Of a stretch of DNA of 64,000 nucleotides, positions 12,401 through 22,900 are shown piece after piece (position 1 is the stretch's first letter; every line of letters starts with the position of its first letter). The notes beneath the pieces are model-generated. The model was given only the letters and a program-made list of their open reading frames with translations, ran no database searches and had not been told where the DNA came from. Where the stretch lies: contig BSYO01000031.1 in NCBI GenBank assembly GCA_033239525.1, forward strand, positions 2,046,001 through 2,110,000, in the 5' to 3' direction. The translations under genes were made by a program, and so were the position numbers. Source of the DNA: Nepenthes gracilis. Its lineage: Eukaryota > Streptophyta > Magnoliopsida > Caryophyllales > Nepenthaceae.

Positions 12401-13266
12401 AATGTGAAAGTTGCTAGGTCCATGGCAATACGAGCCTTTTGTAGCACCTTCGAAATGCACTATCTCCAATCCCCATGGCGATTCGCACAATGGGGGCTCG
12501 ACATACTCAGACCCCTACCTATGGCCGCCGGACAAAGAAAATTCTTAATTGTCGGCATTGACTACTTTACCAAGTAGGTGGAAGCCGTCCCTCTCGCCAA
12601 AATCACAGAGCAGAATGTGACGGAGTTCCTCCGTCAGGGCATCGTTCTTGCTTTGGGATCCCCGAGGTCATGTAATCGAACAATGAACCAAGTTCACCGC
12701 AAGCGCTTTACAAAATACCGCCGCGACAGCACTGCATCAGGCGGTACATACGTCCGTGGCACACCCTCGAGCAAACGGACGGTGTAGAGGTCACCAACCG
12801 CACGTTGTTGCACGGATTAAAAACCAGGTTGGAAGACGCAGGGGGCTCCTGAACCGAGGAGCTACCGTCCATGCTATGGTCGTATCGAACGCATCACGAG
12901 AGAGCCGGCAAAGGGAGACGCCCTTAACCTTTGCTTTGGGGCTAAGGGCGTGGTGCCGTAGAGTGGGAATGCGAGCTGCGGGATCGAATGTTTCGATCTC
13001 GCCACCAACGAACAAAGGCTGGGAAAGTCTGGACCTTCTCTCCGAAGTTCAAGACGCCGCACGACTACGAACTCATGGCCTATCGCTAGCCGAGTCGCAC
13101 GCAGATGTACTACAACAAACGGTCAAGGCGCGCCCACCGGAAGTTGGAGATCCGGGTCCTCGGAGCGTAGGCGGCGGGAAAAGGCTGCGACAGAACAAAC
13201 TCTCCCGGGGTGGGAGGCATTTCGCCTCCGCAATCCTCCCGAGTGAGCGCAGGCGTCGCGCGCCGT
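9451..13266 (+). pseudogene. Tat pol: protease, reverse transcriptase, RNase H, integrase; multiply broken
   Basis: Modules run in gypsy order. Protease is at about 9600-9990, with VFIDNES in the active-site region and NAILGRSFLTAF. Reverse transcriptase is at about 10300-11000, with WRMCVDFTDVNKAYPKD, SFMDAYSGYNQI and FGLKNAGATYQRLVN. The RT/RNase H connection near 11280-11560 has YYVSRVLTDVEARYP and RIVVLTDQPLKSIL. RNase H (about 11640-11911) has NIDGSSTQAGSGAG and NNMAEYEALLAGLRLA. Integrase (about 12100 onward) has a zinc-finger-like stretch ending VRKCESC, then WGLDILRPLP. Stops lie at 9766 (TAA), 10549 (TAG), 12415 (TAG) and 12575 (TAG). The catalytic box is damaged: VEVYVD near 10776 is followed by a deletion and frame change where DD should be. 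No functional enzyme can be made from it. Confidence 0.9.
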
Positions 13267-14342
13267 AACGGCAACCGGGTCCCGCGGACTGGGAACGCCG
13301 CCAACTTAAGAAAATACTACCAGTAATGCAACACCGGCTCAGGTAAGTCGCACACGCATGCATTATGATGAATGCTTGGGCATGAGTTTTATCTGTTAAT
13401 TAACATAATCACTCTTTCTATCATTTTGCATACTCATTCGTGTATATTGGTGACATGCATTGCATTCTTAAATCGTACAACCTAGACTGCCCCTAAGTCG
13501 AAAGGACGAGCGTCCGTCCACAAAACCAGTCCTTGGCCCAGTGCCAGACGGTCCAAAATCAACCGTCCCAGGACTTCGTCCCCACGCCAGACGGCCTGGG
13601 GACAGCTTCACGTATTTTGGCTCCGCGCCATTAGGCCCGAGCGGCCCCCCAGAGATTAAGCTCCGCGCTAGACAGCCCAGAGGCAACCTCTCACAGGCTG
13701 AGACATCTCAAGGACCCGGGCGGTCCATCGAACAGGCTTAGCGCCATCGACCCAGGCGGTCAAAGCATTAGGCCTGGGGGCTTCTAAAGTCCCCAATCTA
13801 CGGCCGACAAAACCTTAGGGGGCAAGAATCGCAGGCGTGTGGCGACCTTCTCGAGTAGAAGAGAGCACCCTCAGTCTACAATGGTCGTGGGCTAGGACCT
13901 CAACTTGGTGGTTATAACGCTTTGAGCAGGGGCGATACACCTCCCGCAATCGTACGCGACCGAGTCCTAGACCCAGGAGTCCGGTTACCGTGGCCTGACA
14001 GCCGCGCTAACCCTCGTTGCGGCTCCAGGGGCTTGGCGACGACATCCGCTTCACCGAATCGAGCCCCCTAAACGCGTGAACTGTGATGGCATCCTCTTAG
14101 GAAGGACGAGCACCACGCAAGAAGGCGCCTGGATAGGGCCTTAGCAACAGTGGCTCCAGAAAGCCTAACATTCAAGCATGAGAAATGATCCAACAGACTA
14201 CAACAAACAAAGAATGCAAGCAACATCCCACGACAGAATAAGTACCAGTACAAAGAAAAAAAATAGTCACTTTTCATTCGTAGACAAGGAACAAGTGTAG
14301 TATAGGGACAAAAGGCGATCTAACAACCAACGAAAATGGAGG
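13267..14342. other. non-coding part of the Tat 3' region
   Basis: This lies between the integrase remnant and the end of the first antisense gene. From 13500 to 13740 it carries loosely repeated GC-rich motifs such as gccagacggtcc, gccagacggcctgggg and gctagacagcccag, suggesting decayed short tandem repeats. No convincing reading frame was found on either strand. Confidence 0.5.
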
Positions 14343-16237
14343 CTAATCTGGTAGACTTGACGGAACGGCCTCCTCATGAAAATTCCTCAGCCGAGATGCC
14401 TTGTCTACCCCGGCGTTCCCCGGATGAAAAACTCCCTCAGGGACGTGGGGAGCTGCCAAGGAGGCGATCTTGCGACACAGGCGGATGCCGTCCCAATACC
14501 GAGCCTCCAACGCCAGCCGTGATTCTGACGGGGAGTACCAGCCAACCATGTCCCTGATCAACCTAGCAACTTTGTCCTCTGAGGCGACGAGCAGGGCCTC
14601 CAGCCGTTCCACTCTCTGTTGAAGTCGCCCGTTCTCCTCTTCGAGAGATGCGAATTGGGCCCGACCGCTGGAGATGAACTGCTGTCCGCTGGAGATGACC
14701 TGTCGCAAGTCCCCGTGAAATAGGGCAGCCAACGCATCAAAAACGTTTGCGCTACCAGGAGCCTGCATAAGAAGCGATGTCAAAGGCACTCCCAAAGCAA
14801 GCAACAATGGAAGAAGGCCGGATAGAAGCAGCTGTACCTGAGAAGGGGCGACGCTCGTAGAAGACGCGTCATCACCCAGGAGAGCCTCTCCATGGGGTTC
14901 AGTTCCCTCGCCAGCTAGAGGCGGGCTGGCTGGAAGGGTGGCTGCCGAAGGAGCACTCGATGGCTCCTGCCACGAGGACGTCCCGGCTACCCCATCGCCA
15001 GCCTCGACCGGATTAGCGACGCGCCCGGCGCCTTCTTCTGGAGACGAGACCAAACCTTCAGGGAGCCTGTATTCCGAGATGGGCTCCACAAAGATCACTG
15101 GTGGCTCTACAGGCCCCCGGCCTACAGTATCAACGCGGGTGGGCTATCAACGACCCCTCAGGGCCCTCAAGGACGACGACATCGCCCAGCACCTCCGCGG
15201 CAGAGCGAGCAAGAGAACTCCCAGTGGGTAGAGACTCAACATCGCAGACTTCGCGAGCGGCTAATCCCGCGACCGAAGTGGACGATGGCTCGGCGGTTTC
15301 CCCCTGGTAACCCGCGCTCGTGGGTCTCTTCGGAGCCGGGCTTCCCCCTTCAACACAAGAGCCGGCGATCCGTCTCCTAGACCTCCTCGTAGAAGTCCCC
15401 TCAGCTTCCCTTAGCCTCTTAAGGGCGGCCTCATCCTCATCATCGTCCGTCGATGACTCCGGCAACGAGCAGCTTTCTTCCTCGATCCCCTCGAACGGTG
15501 GGGGAGCGACTGTATCTCCGGGACCTCCCTTACCTGGTCCAGCGATCGCCCATCCCGAACGAGATCCCCACTTGCAGGCCTCGAACGTGATGGAGGTAAG
15601 GAAGTAGCCCTGAATCGAGAAATTCGCCTCTTCAGCCTTGATGGCGAGATATCGATTTCGACTCTGCAGGCGTCCTCGTGATTGGCTTCTCATGAAAATA
15701 CTCAAATCGGGCCCCACACCTCGGGAGCCTCGGAGTCGGGGGCTCCAAAAGAAGAAGCGCTCCTTCCAACCCCTCACCGAGTCGGGGTTGGTGCGCGAAG
15801 CGAAACCCTGCCTTGGGGGACATCGATACCCAATCCTCCGACTCCGTGAACCGGAAAATTAATCTCGCTGCCTTGGCATCAAAAGGGGCGCCGTGAAGGA
15901 TGGCAAAAATGCACAGGGACACCAGATAGCGCAAAGCATTGGGGTGCACCCTTGCCATCGGAACTCCTAGCGCGTCCACCACCGCATACAGCGTGCAATG
16001 CGTCGGGTAACGAAGCTCTCCCCTCAGATGGTGCTCGTACACCGTAATGAAGCCCGCTGGGGGGGCGCTGACTCTATCCAGTGCGCCAGGAGCACGGTAA
16101 CTCCAATCACTGGGAAGGCCATAGTCGACCATAAGAGAAGCAATGTTCCCAGCAGTCAAGATAGACTTGGTGTTGTGAACACCATGACGCGCGGCTCTGG
16201 GAGCCTGAGAAGAAGAGCTTTCTCTCTTTATCGCCAT
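14343..16237 (-). pseudogene. Tat antisense gene 1, 'putative gypsy-type transposon' domain protein, frameshifted
   Basis: Read opposite to gag-pol, the frame starts at ATG 16235-16237 (MAIKRESSSSQAPRAARHG). The first part contains YGLPSDWSYRAPGALDRVS, PPAGFITVYEHHLRGELRYP and VHPNALRYLVSLC. This is the sequence type of the plant domain called putative gypsy-type transposon (Pfam Transposase_28), known from antisense ORFs of Tat elements. A frame change near 15780 moves the continuation to GWKERFFFW, then an acidic Ser-rich linker (SSTDDDEDEAALKRLREAE). A second break lies near 15100-15130. The C-terminal part (15098-14343) has a coiled coil, LEEENGRLQQRVERLEALL, near 14620. The intact ancestor would have been about 630 residues. 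Its function is unknown. Confidence 0.75.
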
Positions 16238-16307
16238 TTCTCTCTCAGAAGACACAAGTACGTTGCAGGGAAAGTTTCAGCATAAGAGAGAAGGTGAACC
16301 CCGATTC

Positions 16308-16318
16308 GTTTAAATAGG
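16308..16318 (-). promoter_or_regulatory. TATA box of antisense gene 1
   Basis: CCTATTTAAAC on the minus strand lies about 75 bp upstream of the antisense ATG at 16237. The same 11 bases occur upstream of the second antisense gene (17474-17484). The repeated placement suggests true core promoters, but transcription was not tested. Confidence 0.5.
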
Positions 16319-16684
16319 CAATGGAAGGCCAGAAGGCGCGAAACCAAAACGGCACCGCCACGGGCGATCAGGACACGTGTTGGCTTCGCAACGCATCGCA
16401 AGATCCGAAATCGTCCGTAATCATGGCCAAACGCCAGACTGACAGGCGCGTCCCTTCAGCCGACTGGCGAGGATCCACGTTGGCGCCGGCGCATTAAATA
16501 AAGGCTCACGATAGAAGAGCCCATGAAGAAGCGCACGGTAGCACAAAACCAGAAAACCAATGAAGAAGCGGGAAATACAGAAGGCAAAGCGGTGCGACAA
16601 AATAACGACTTCCATTATATCGACAAATCTCGTTACAACGGTTACAAAAAAAAAAAAAAAAAAGCACGACGGTGACAAGGGCGG

Positions 16685-17379
16685 CTAATGGTCCCAGTGG
16701 CCAGTGGAGGAGCTTTGGACGTGGTAGTCCACCAACTGATCTCGAGTTCTGGCGAGCGAGTTGCGAGGATCTAGAACATCCACGCGGAAGCTTGGATCCT
16801 CCAGCGAGGCCAACCTTCGGCAAAGTCCGAGTGGCGTCGAGTAAGTCCTGCTCCCAGGCGGTGGTTCACTCCCTCCGCCGAAGCCTCGTCCCGGCTCCGA
16901 TCGAAGCCGCGACCTCGCCTCCCCGTGTCTTTTCTTGAGTCGCTCGATCTCTTCTTCAGCGCCAATGCGTGGGCCTGCGCGGGATCCACCCGGCGCCAAC
17001 GAGGCGAGTGATCCTAGCCTCCGCCCGCACACTGACCTCGGCCTCGTGTTGCGGGCTGAGTTGCTCGACCTCGACCTCTCCTTCGAGGGCCAATATGTTG
17101 GCTTGCGCCCCCACATTGGCACCAACCAGACGTCTCGGCCCAAGCACTTTCCAAGTGTGCAACACGAGCCCTTAGCCACTCCACCTCGGCCGCAGCCATC
17201 CCCCGGCGTGGCTGGACCCTCTCGAAGCCCGAAGGCGTTCCTCGACTCTGAGAGGGACCCACAACCGTGGCTTCAGAATGAGCCCCCCCAGAGGTGCCAG
17301 CTCCTGAAGTCACGGGAGTGTGAAAGCCGAACTCAGACTCGTTAGAAAAGCATTCCGTATCGCTAGAGGTATCTTCCAT
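16685..17379 (-). pseudogene. Tat antisense gene 2, coiled-coil protein remnant
   Basis: The frame begins with ATG at 17377-17379 (MEDTSSDTECFSNESEFGFH) and soon gives VEWLRARVAHLESAWAE. A second frame carries LALEGEVEVEQL and EAEVSVRAEARITRLVGAG (about 17090-16990), and a third has EEEIERLKKRHGEARSRL followed by a tail to a stop at 16685. The alternating Leu/Glu/Arg pattern in all three segments indicates one long coiled coil broken by at least two frameshifts. I do not recognise a named family. It lies upstream of antisense gene 1 in the same orientation and has its own TATA-like box, so it looks like a separate antisense transcription unit. Confidence 0.5.
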
Positions 17380-17473
17380 TGATTTCGCAGCAAGAAGACA
17401 CGCACAAGAAGAGCAAGCTGCCAATAAAACGTGCAAATGCAAAAGAGTGCCAGGTTCCAGGAGAAAGCGGCAT

Positions 17474-17484
17474 GTTTAAATAGG
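17474..17484 (-). promoter_or_regulatory. TATA box of antisense gene 2
   Basis: CCTATTTAAAC on the minus strand, identical to the box of antisense gene 1, lies about 95 bp upstream of the ATG at 17379. No further promoter element was identified. Confidence 0.45.
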
Positions 17485-18747
17485 CGAGTTATCTCCTGAA
17501 GAGGCGACAACTCCAAAAGACAGGAAGCATTAAGGCGTGACCAATGGGGATTTTACACGTGGAGGGCTCATAAAACCTCGCACGTTTTCAAGGCGAGGCT
17601 CCGTGACGTGACGTCTCCTAACCACGCAAGAATTAAGTGCGCCAGTCACCCCTGGAGACGCGACCGCTGACAGAGACTCCTCGAGCTCCCACAGGGTTAC
17701 ACGCAGATCTCCAGGGCAGAATGCCTGGCACCGAAAAAGGATGCGCGCAAGCAAGACGAAAATGAAGGCAAAAAGAGGCTACTTCTTTTATTAATCAATG
17801 CTTTCTTACAAAATATAAAGTATACAACAATAAGGCTGCGATAAAGACGAAGCCCCGTATGCGAAGCCCCGTATGCTCCTGTACCACGTCCCAGATAAGC
17901 TGGGCGAACGTGATCTACATTAGATCCCCACGGCCGGAGCCGTTGGTGGTTCGCCGAGCGGACTGGTTTGGAGGCGCAAAGCATCCCCTAGTGGAAGTCA
18001 CCAGAGTCCAATCCACCAGGGGCGGGCAGCACCGAGGCCAGGAAAGCACTCCGAGAAAGTGGGGTGAGAAACCCAGCTTCTACGGAGGGCTACTGACCTC
18101 GAGATCCTTCCGTGGTTAACGCTCTGGCTCGACGCGTGGGAAGAACACCTGTGAAAGCCTTCACCTTACAGGTGAAGATACCCGCAGGGATTTCACCGGG
18201 GCTCTGCCCAGGTCAGCCAGGCCACAACCCAGGAAGGAGCGCGCGATGATGGTAGACTGGCCGAGCCACTCTCGTTAGCAAAGAAGATGAATTGCAGGAT
18301 GAGGGTAACAACAGTCTTCATCAGGAGCTTCGAGCATTCGGCTGATCCATCCAACTCCTCGAACGCCCGCCAAGAACCGGGAAAGCCAGAATCTTCTCAT
18401 CGCCTCTCCGAAGATTGCTAAGGGATGAACTCAACTTGCTCGAGAGCCCCTCCTATTTATGGGCAAGGTGCAGACCATCCTCTTACCTAACGGGACACGG
18501 CATCCAGCGAGGGTCTTTCGTGGAACAGGGGAGACCGCTGGTCAGACGCAACCCAAGGCACGCGAATCTCGCCTTAGAAATGACGAGCCATGTCCGCACT
18601 CGAAAAGCTCCGCCCTGGCGCCTCGGGAAGGCGCGAACTCAGAAAACGACAAACAAGTAGCGCGGCATGAGAAAGGTTGTGAGGTCATGAATGGGCTCAA
18701 TGGATATGCTGTGCCCAACCACCGGCCGGCCCGGGCATGGGGGCTAG
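17485..18747. other. non-coding 3' part of the Tat element, ending in a polypurine-like tract
   Basis: No reading frame here resembles a known protein. A direct repeat gaagccccgtatgc occurs twice at about 17850-17876. The stretch gcatgggggctag at 18735-18747, directly before the TG of the 3' LTR, is the likely primer site for plus-strand DNA synthesis. Confidence 0.5.
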
Positions 18748-19697
18748 TGTGGGTCCCATGTCCCGGCCCATGAGGAATTCTCAGGCCCACGAAAGATTTG
18801 AACGCAAGCAAGCAGGCGCTGAGCCTAGCCCGGGAGAGCGCGCGAAAAGCCCACACTGGGCAGAGCAGAGCAAAACCGGCGCATTTAATGCACAAAGGGA
18901 AGGCGTGAGGCCGCACGACGGAAATCACCGAGAAGACTACGGCCACGCAACCACCTCGCAGCGGCCCTCATCCTCGTTCCAAGAATAATCGGCGTGGCCA
19001 CCAACGCTTTAAACCTACCAATCGCACAGGATAGGATGGCGGCGCAACCGACGGTCCATGACAGCAACCAGCGGCGAGCGAGTCCTTGCAACGGACACCT
19101 CGACGCCCAGAGTCCAAGGAGAAGGGGTCTATAAGAAGCTCCCACACTCTACAGAGAAGGGGATCTAGACTTTCCTCTGCTCCCCGAATTCTGACACCAA
19201 TTCCGAAATCACGCCCAGCAGACTCTAAGCTTCCTTCTTCTCACCTTGATCACAAGCTAGTAACGAGTTGGAACTGAGGAATCGACTCGCTTTCACCCAT
19301 CTCGAACTAGCTCACGATCACTCCTCCACGTCTTCTCAGACTCAGGGAAAGTCAGCCACCCGCTGCGGTGCACCAAGGGAGCCAGGCCTCCCACCACCTG
19401 CTCACTGCATTCTCCATATCATAACACGAGCATCTCTTACGCTTTCACAGCATACATCCGGGCACCACTCTTAGCGTGCGCCATTTCGCTCATCATTGGG
19501 AATCACGACTTGAGCGCTCGGAAGCGGCCTCGGTGGGAGAAATCTCACGGACCCCTGCACCTCTCGTTTGTTTGTTTGTATTGTGCAGGTCCAGGTTCAT
19601 AGCGACGGAGACCGGACCATTCGCCTGACGCCGCCGCACGCTAAGGAATCCGAAGGCTCCCTAATCCATACGGAAACCGCGGGCCCGGGACGCAACA
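18748..19697 (+). repeat. 3' LTR of the Tat element
   Basis: It begins TGTGGGTCCCATGTCCCGG, preceded by gggggctag, and ends gcgggcccgggacgcaaca. It aligns along its length with the 5' LTR at 6814-7800. Differences include many C-to-T and G-to-A changes, showing that the insertion is not recent. Confidence 0.88.
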
Positions 19698-19702
19698 TAA
19701 AC

Positions 19703-19855
19703 CGTACGGATATTTTCTCAATGTGTCATTACCGGTACTCGTGTGCCACATCGGGCGCACTTCGAGTACGACGACTATCATAATTTCGATATATTCAATT
19801 TAACTCAAAATAAACTGATAATACCAATTAAATCGGACAAAAATAGGATATCACA
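19703..19855 (-). repeat. terminal fragment of a Tekay-like LTR
   Basis: The stretch atttcgatatattcaattt, aaataaactgataatacca and aaatcggacaaaaatagga, ending atatcaca, matches the terminal 75 bases of the LTR at 330-2246 (attttcgatatatctaattt ... attgggcattaca). Only this end remains, between the Tat 3' LTR and the AlkB gene, so the Tat element probably landed in or beside an older LTR. Confidence 0.6.
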
Positions 19856-19933
19856 GCTATCTAATATTTGAAATAACCTTATCAGAACCTATCATAATTT
19901 ATGCACCACGCATCAGAGAAAAAAACGCCAAGG

Positions 19934-22900
19934 CTAATATTGCCTGAAGGTAAGATTGAGACGACCTGGCCGAAGCTTTGTCTCTGAGAGCAGGAAGTTG
20001 GGAGCAGAATTTGGGAGGATTGATTGAACGCCATGGAAAACAAGCCTTGAATGGCCACCAAATACCAACACGTCGCCTGATTCCAACACCACCTTCTCCG
20101 CCATGTCTGCTGCCCTTCGATTACTGTACAAGAACTCAGCTGCATCGCCGATGGAGAAGGAAACCACCGGCAGCCCCTTGGCCAGAGACTCTGCACGCTC
20201 GTCGCGGTCCTGCATCGTCGTAAAGTGTATTTATATAATTTCACGAGGTTTAAATAATTTACTGAACCATTAGAATTACCAAATTATTAAATAATTTGAT
20301 AATGTAGAGTTAGACATTCAAATAATCTATCTCCCTCCAAACACTTGGCATTCTTTTAAAAAAATCTAAAATCAATTTATCTCCCTTCACTCTTATCTCT
20401 CTTCTTTGATGAGAGTTCATATTTTCTGTGTGAAGATATTTGTTCGGTTTTTAGAAGGCTTTTAAATACATAATATAAGGAAAGTTACATAAAACTTCAT
20501 TCAATTCGAATCTAAAAATTGCCCCACATAATCCATAAAAAAATTTAACTTATTTATTATCGTCAACTAATAATTGATAGCTCTGTTTTTTATAAATGAA
20601 AAAAAAAATTTGTTAATTATAAAAATATAATTCTTTTACTCGAAGAGCATATCCATTGGGAAAAAAATTTTCATCCTCTATATATACATATGATCCGATA
20701 AACCCAATACTAGTATTGGTATCCATGTCGAGATTTCAATCCACATCACAATGAATCAAAGCATAAAAGCTAAATATTTAGAAGAATTTTCACAATCCAT
20801 GCCATTTCAAGTTTAACATTCCATAAAAACTTCATTCAACTAACAAGAACATCTCGACAACATAGATGAAAATATCAAAATCAATATCAGTAATCAGTAT
20901 TAATCGCAATCATATTGACATTTGACATATCAGATAATATATGTCAGTATAGAATACATCATAAAAAAAACTAATAAACGTAAGTTGACAAAAGCCATAT
21001 GGGTCGATATTGAATTGTGATATACCGCTAATACAATAATATATCTTAATATTGTTGCAGTATCTTAAAATATTAGTATCGAAGGCGAAAATTAATATGT
21101 ATCGGCCAATATTTTTGTCAGTGCTAGACAAGTAAGAGAAGAAAAAATAATATTGTGATTCAAGAAGTACCTGATGCAAACCGAGTCGCCCAGTTGTCGA
21201 ATAGAAGTTGACAATACAAATGTCTGGAGACATTGATGGAAGAATGTCCTCGGCATTGCTTGCTTCAAATTCTCTCTCTATGAGAGAATGGGAATCTTTG
21301 ATTGCTCGGTGAACTAAGAGTTGAAACTCTTGAGGTATGGCGGGTGGCCGAGAACCATCGACCTGTCGATGCAAACTGTACCTTCTTGTCTGAGGATCCC
21401 AATCCAAACCAAGGCACATCATCTGCAACCGGAGTTTAGCTCCATCGTTGTACCCAGGTTGGTAGAAACCTCCGGGGCCCAACCCGAGGTCTCTGCATCT
21501 TCTTACTAATGAAATCTAGAACAAGTAACATGGAGAATTGTGAAGAAAAACAAAGAAAAGTGAATTTGAAATAATCATGGAATAAAATAGTGAACAATAT
21601 GTATTATGGTACTTGAAAAACATCTCAACATATCAGAGTACCGGTGATCTATTGTAATAAATCAATCGATATGTGTCGACTATTTTTTGGTTTTTTGGCT
21701 TTACTTCTCCCTTGGAATGTTTAAACTATATGTTTTAAATATATCTAAACCTGCTAATAATTCAAATGTTTTATAAAGTTATAAATCATGAACGGATCAA
21801 AAGTTTTGGCTTGAGGTGAGTCAGTTATCTCCTTTAACGAGTCACTAGCCCCAAAACTAAGAAGCACTAATGAAAAAATGTTAGTTGTGATTTGAACAAT
21901 AAAAACAAAAAGATAGACCTAGAAAAAATTAATGAAGTAATAAAAATGATTTTAAATGGCTTCTACTGTAGGATGTTATTAGACTAAATTAAATGGTAAG
22001 CTTGCTAATGGTAAGCTTGCTCTGTTATTGAGTCACTAGCTCCAAAGTCTTCATGAATGAAAATATTAGTATCCATATTGATTGTGACCATATTCATATT
22101 AAACATATAAGACAATACACATCGGTATTGAATGTATCAAAAAAAATCTAAAAATTATAAGCTAATAGAGTTACATTAGCAGATATATCGTTCATATAGG
22201 CCCATAAATCGGCCAAAATATCAACCAATTTATCAGCCATATTGACATATAGATTGACCAAATATATATTATATCGGCCGATATATCACTGACACTACAA
22301 CATATCATAATATTGTTGGTATCGAGGGTGTCTAATAAAGAATAAGAAGAGAGCAATGCGCATGAGGAATGGTCACGGAGAAAAAGAAGTGTGGAGAAAA
22401 AGAACCCGAGCTCATTCCCTCCGCTTCCCGGGCTCAAAGCAGTGTGGTCTTTATTGGCCAAAACAAAGATTTGGGGCCTCTTGTTACACTACTTAAAAAA
22501 TGTCTATTTTTTTTATATCTATATGAATAGAAAGATAGCAAAAGGTTATCTAAAACAGAATCGATTTCATTTAACCATTGATTCAAAGAACTCTTCTTAG
22601 CCACCCTACTCATGAAATGACCTTGCTGCAATGGATAGCAAAGGGTTCGTAATAACCAAAGCACTAGAATATGCAAAGATATCTTTATACAGTGTATAAA
22701 GATAACAAAGAAGATGCAGTAATGATAATTCAGAATTGAAAACGGAAATAAAGAACTACAGATGGTACATTAGAGCACCTGTGTATCGAGTGTGATGTAG
22801 TTCTTTAGTAAAACCATCCCAGGTCTCAAAACTTTTTGTCTTGGTCCTTCTCCAAGGGGACGCACCTCAATCCCTTTTTCTTTATCTTTTGCAATCAAAG

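Larger units (their letters stand above)
6814..19697 (+). mobile_element. Tat-clade Ty3/gypsy retrotransposon with antisense genes (12.9 kb, defective)
   Basis: A nearly complete element has two similar LTRs, a primer site, gag, protease-RT-RNaseH-integrase remnants, a 5.5-kb 3' region with antisense reading frames, and a polypurine-like stretch before the 3' LTR. Long size, the primer site near TGGCGCCGTCTGTGGGAA, RT text such as WRMCVDFTDVNKA and SFMDAYSGYNQI, and the extra 3' region are characteristic of the Tat lineage. Flanks are taagc (6809-6813) and taaac (19698-19702), four of five bases alike, consistent with an old 5-bp target duplication. Nonsense codons and frameshifts in every module make it non-autonomous today. 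GC content is clearly higher than the surrounding DNA. Confidence 0.88.
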
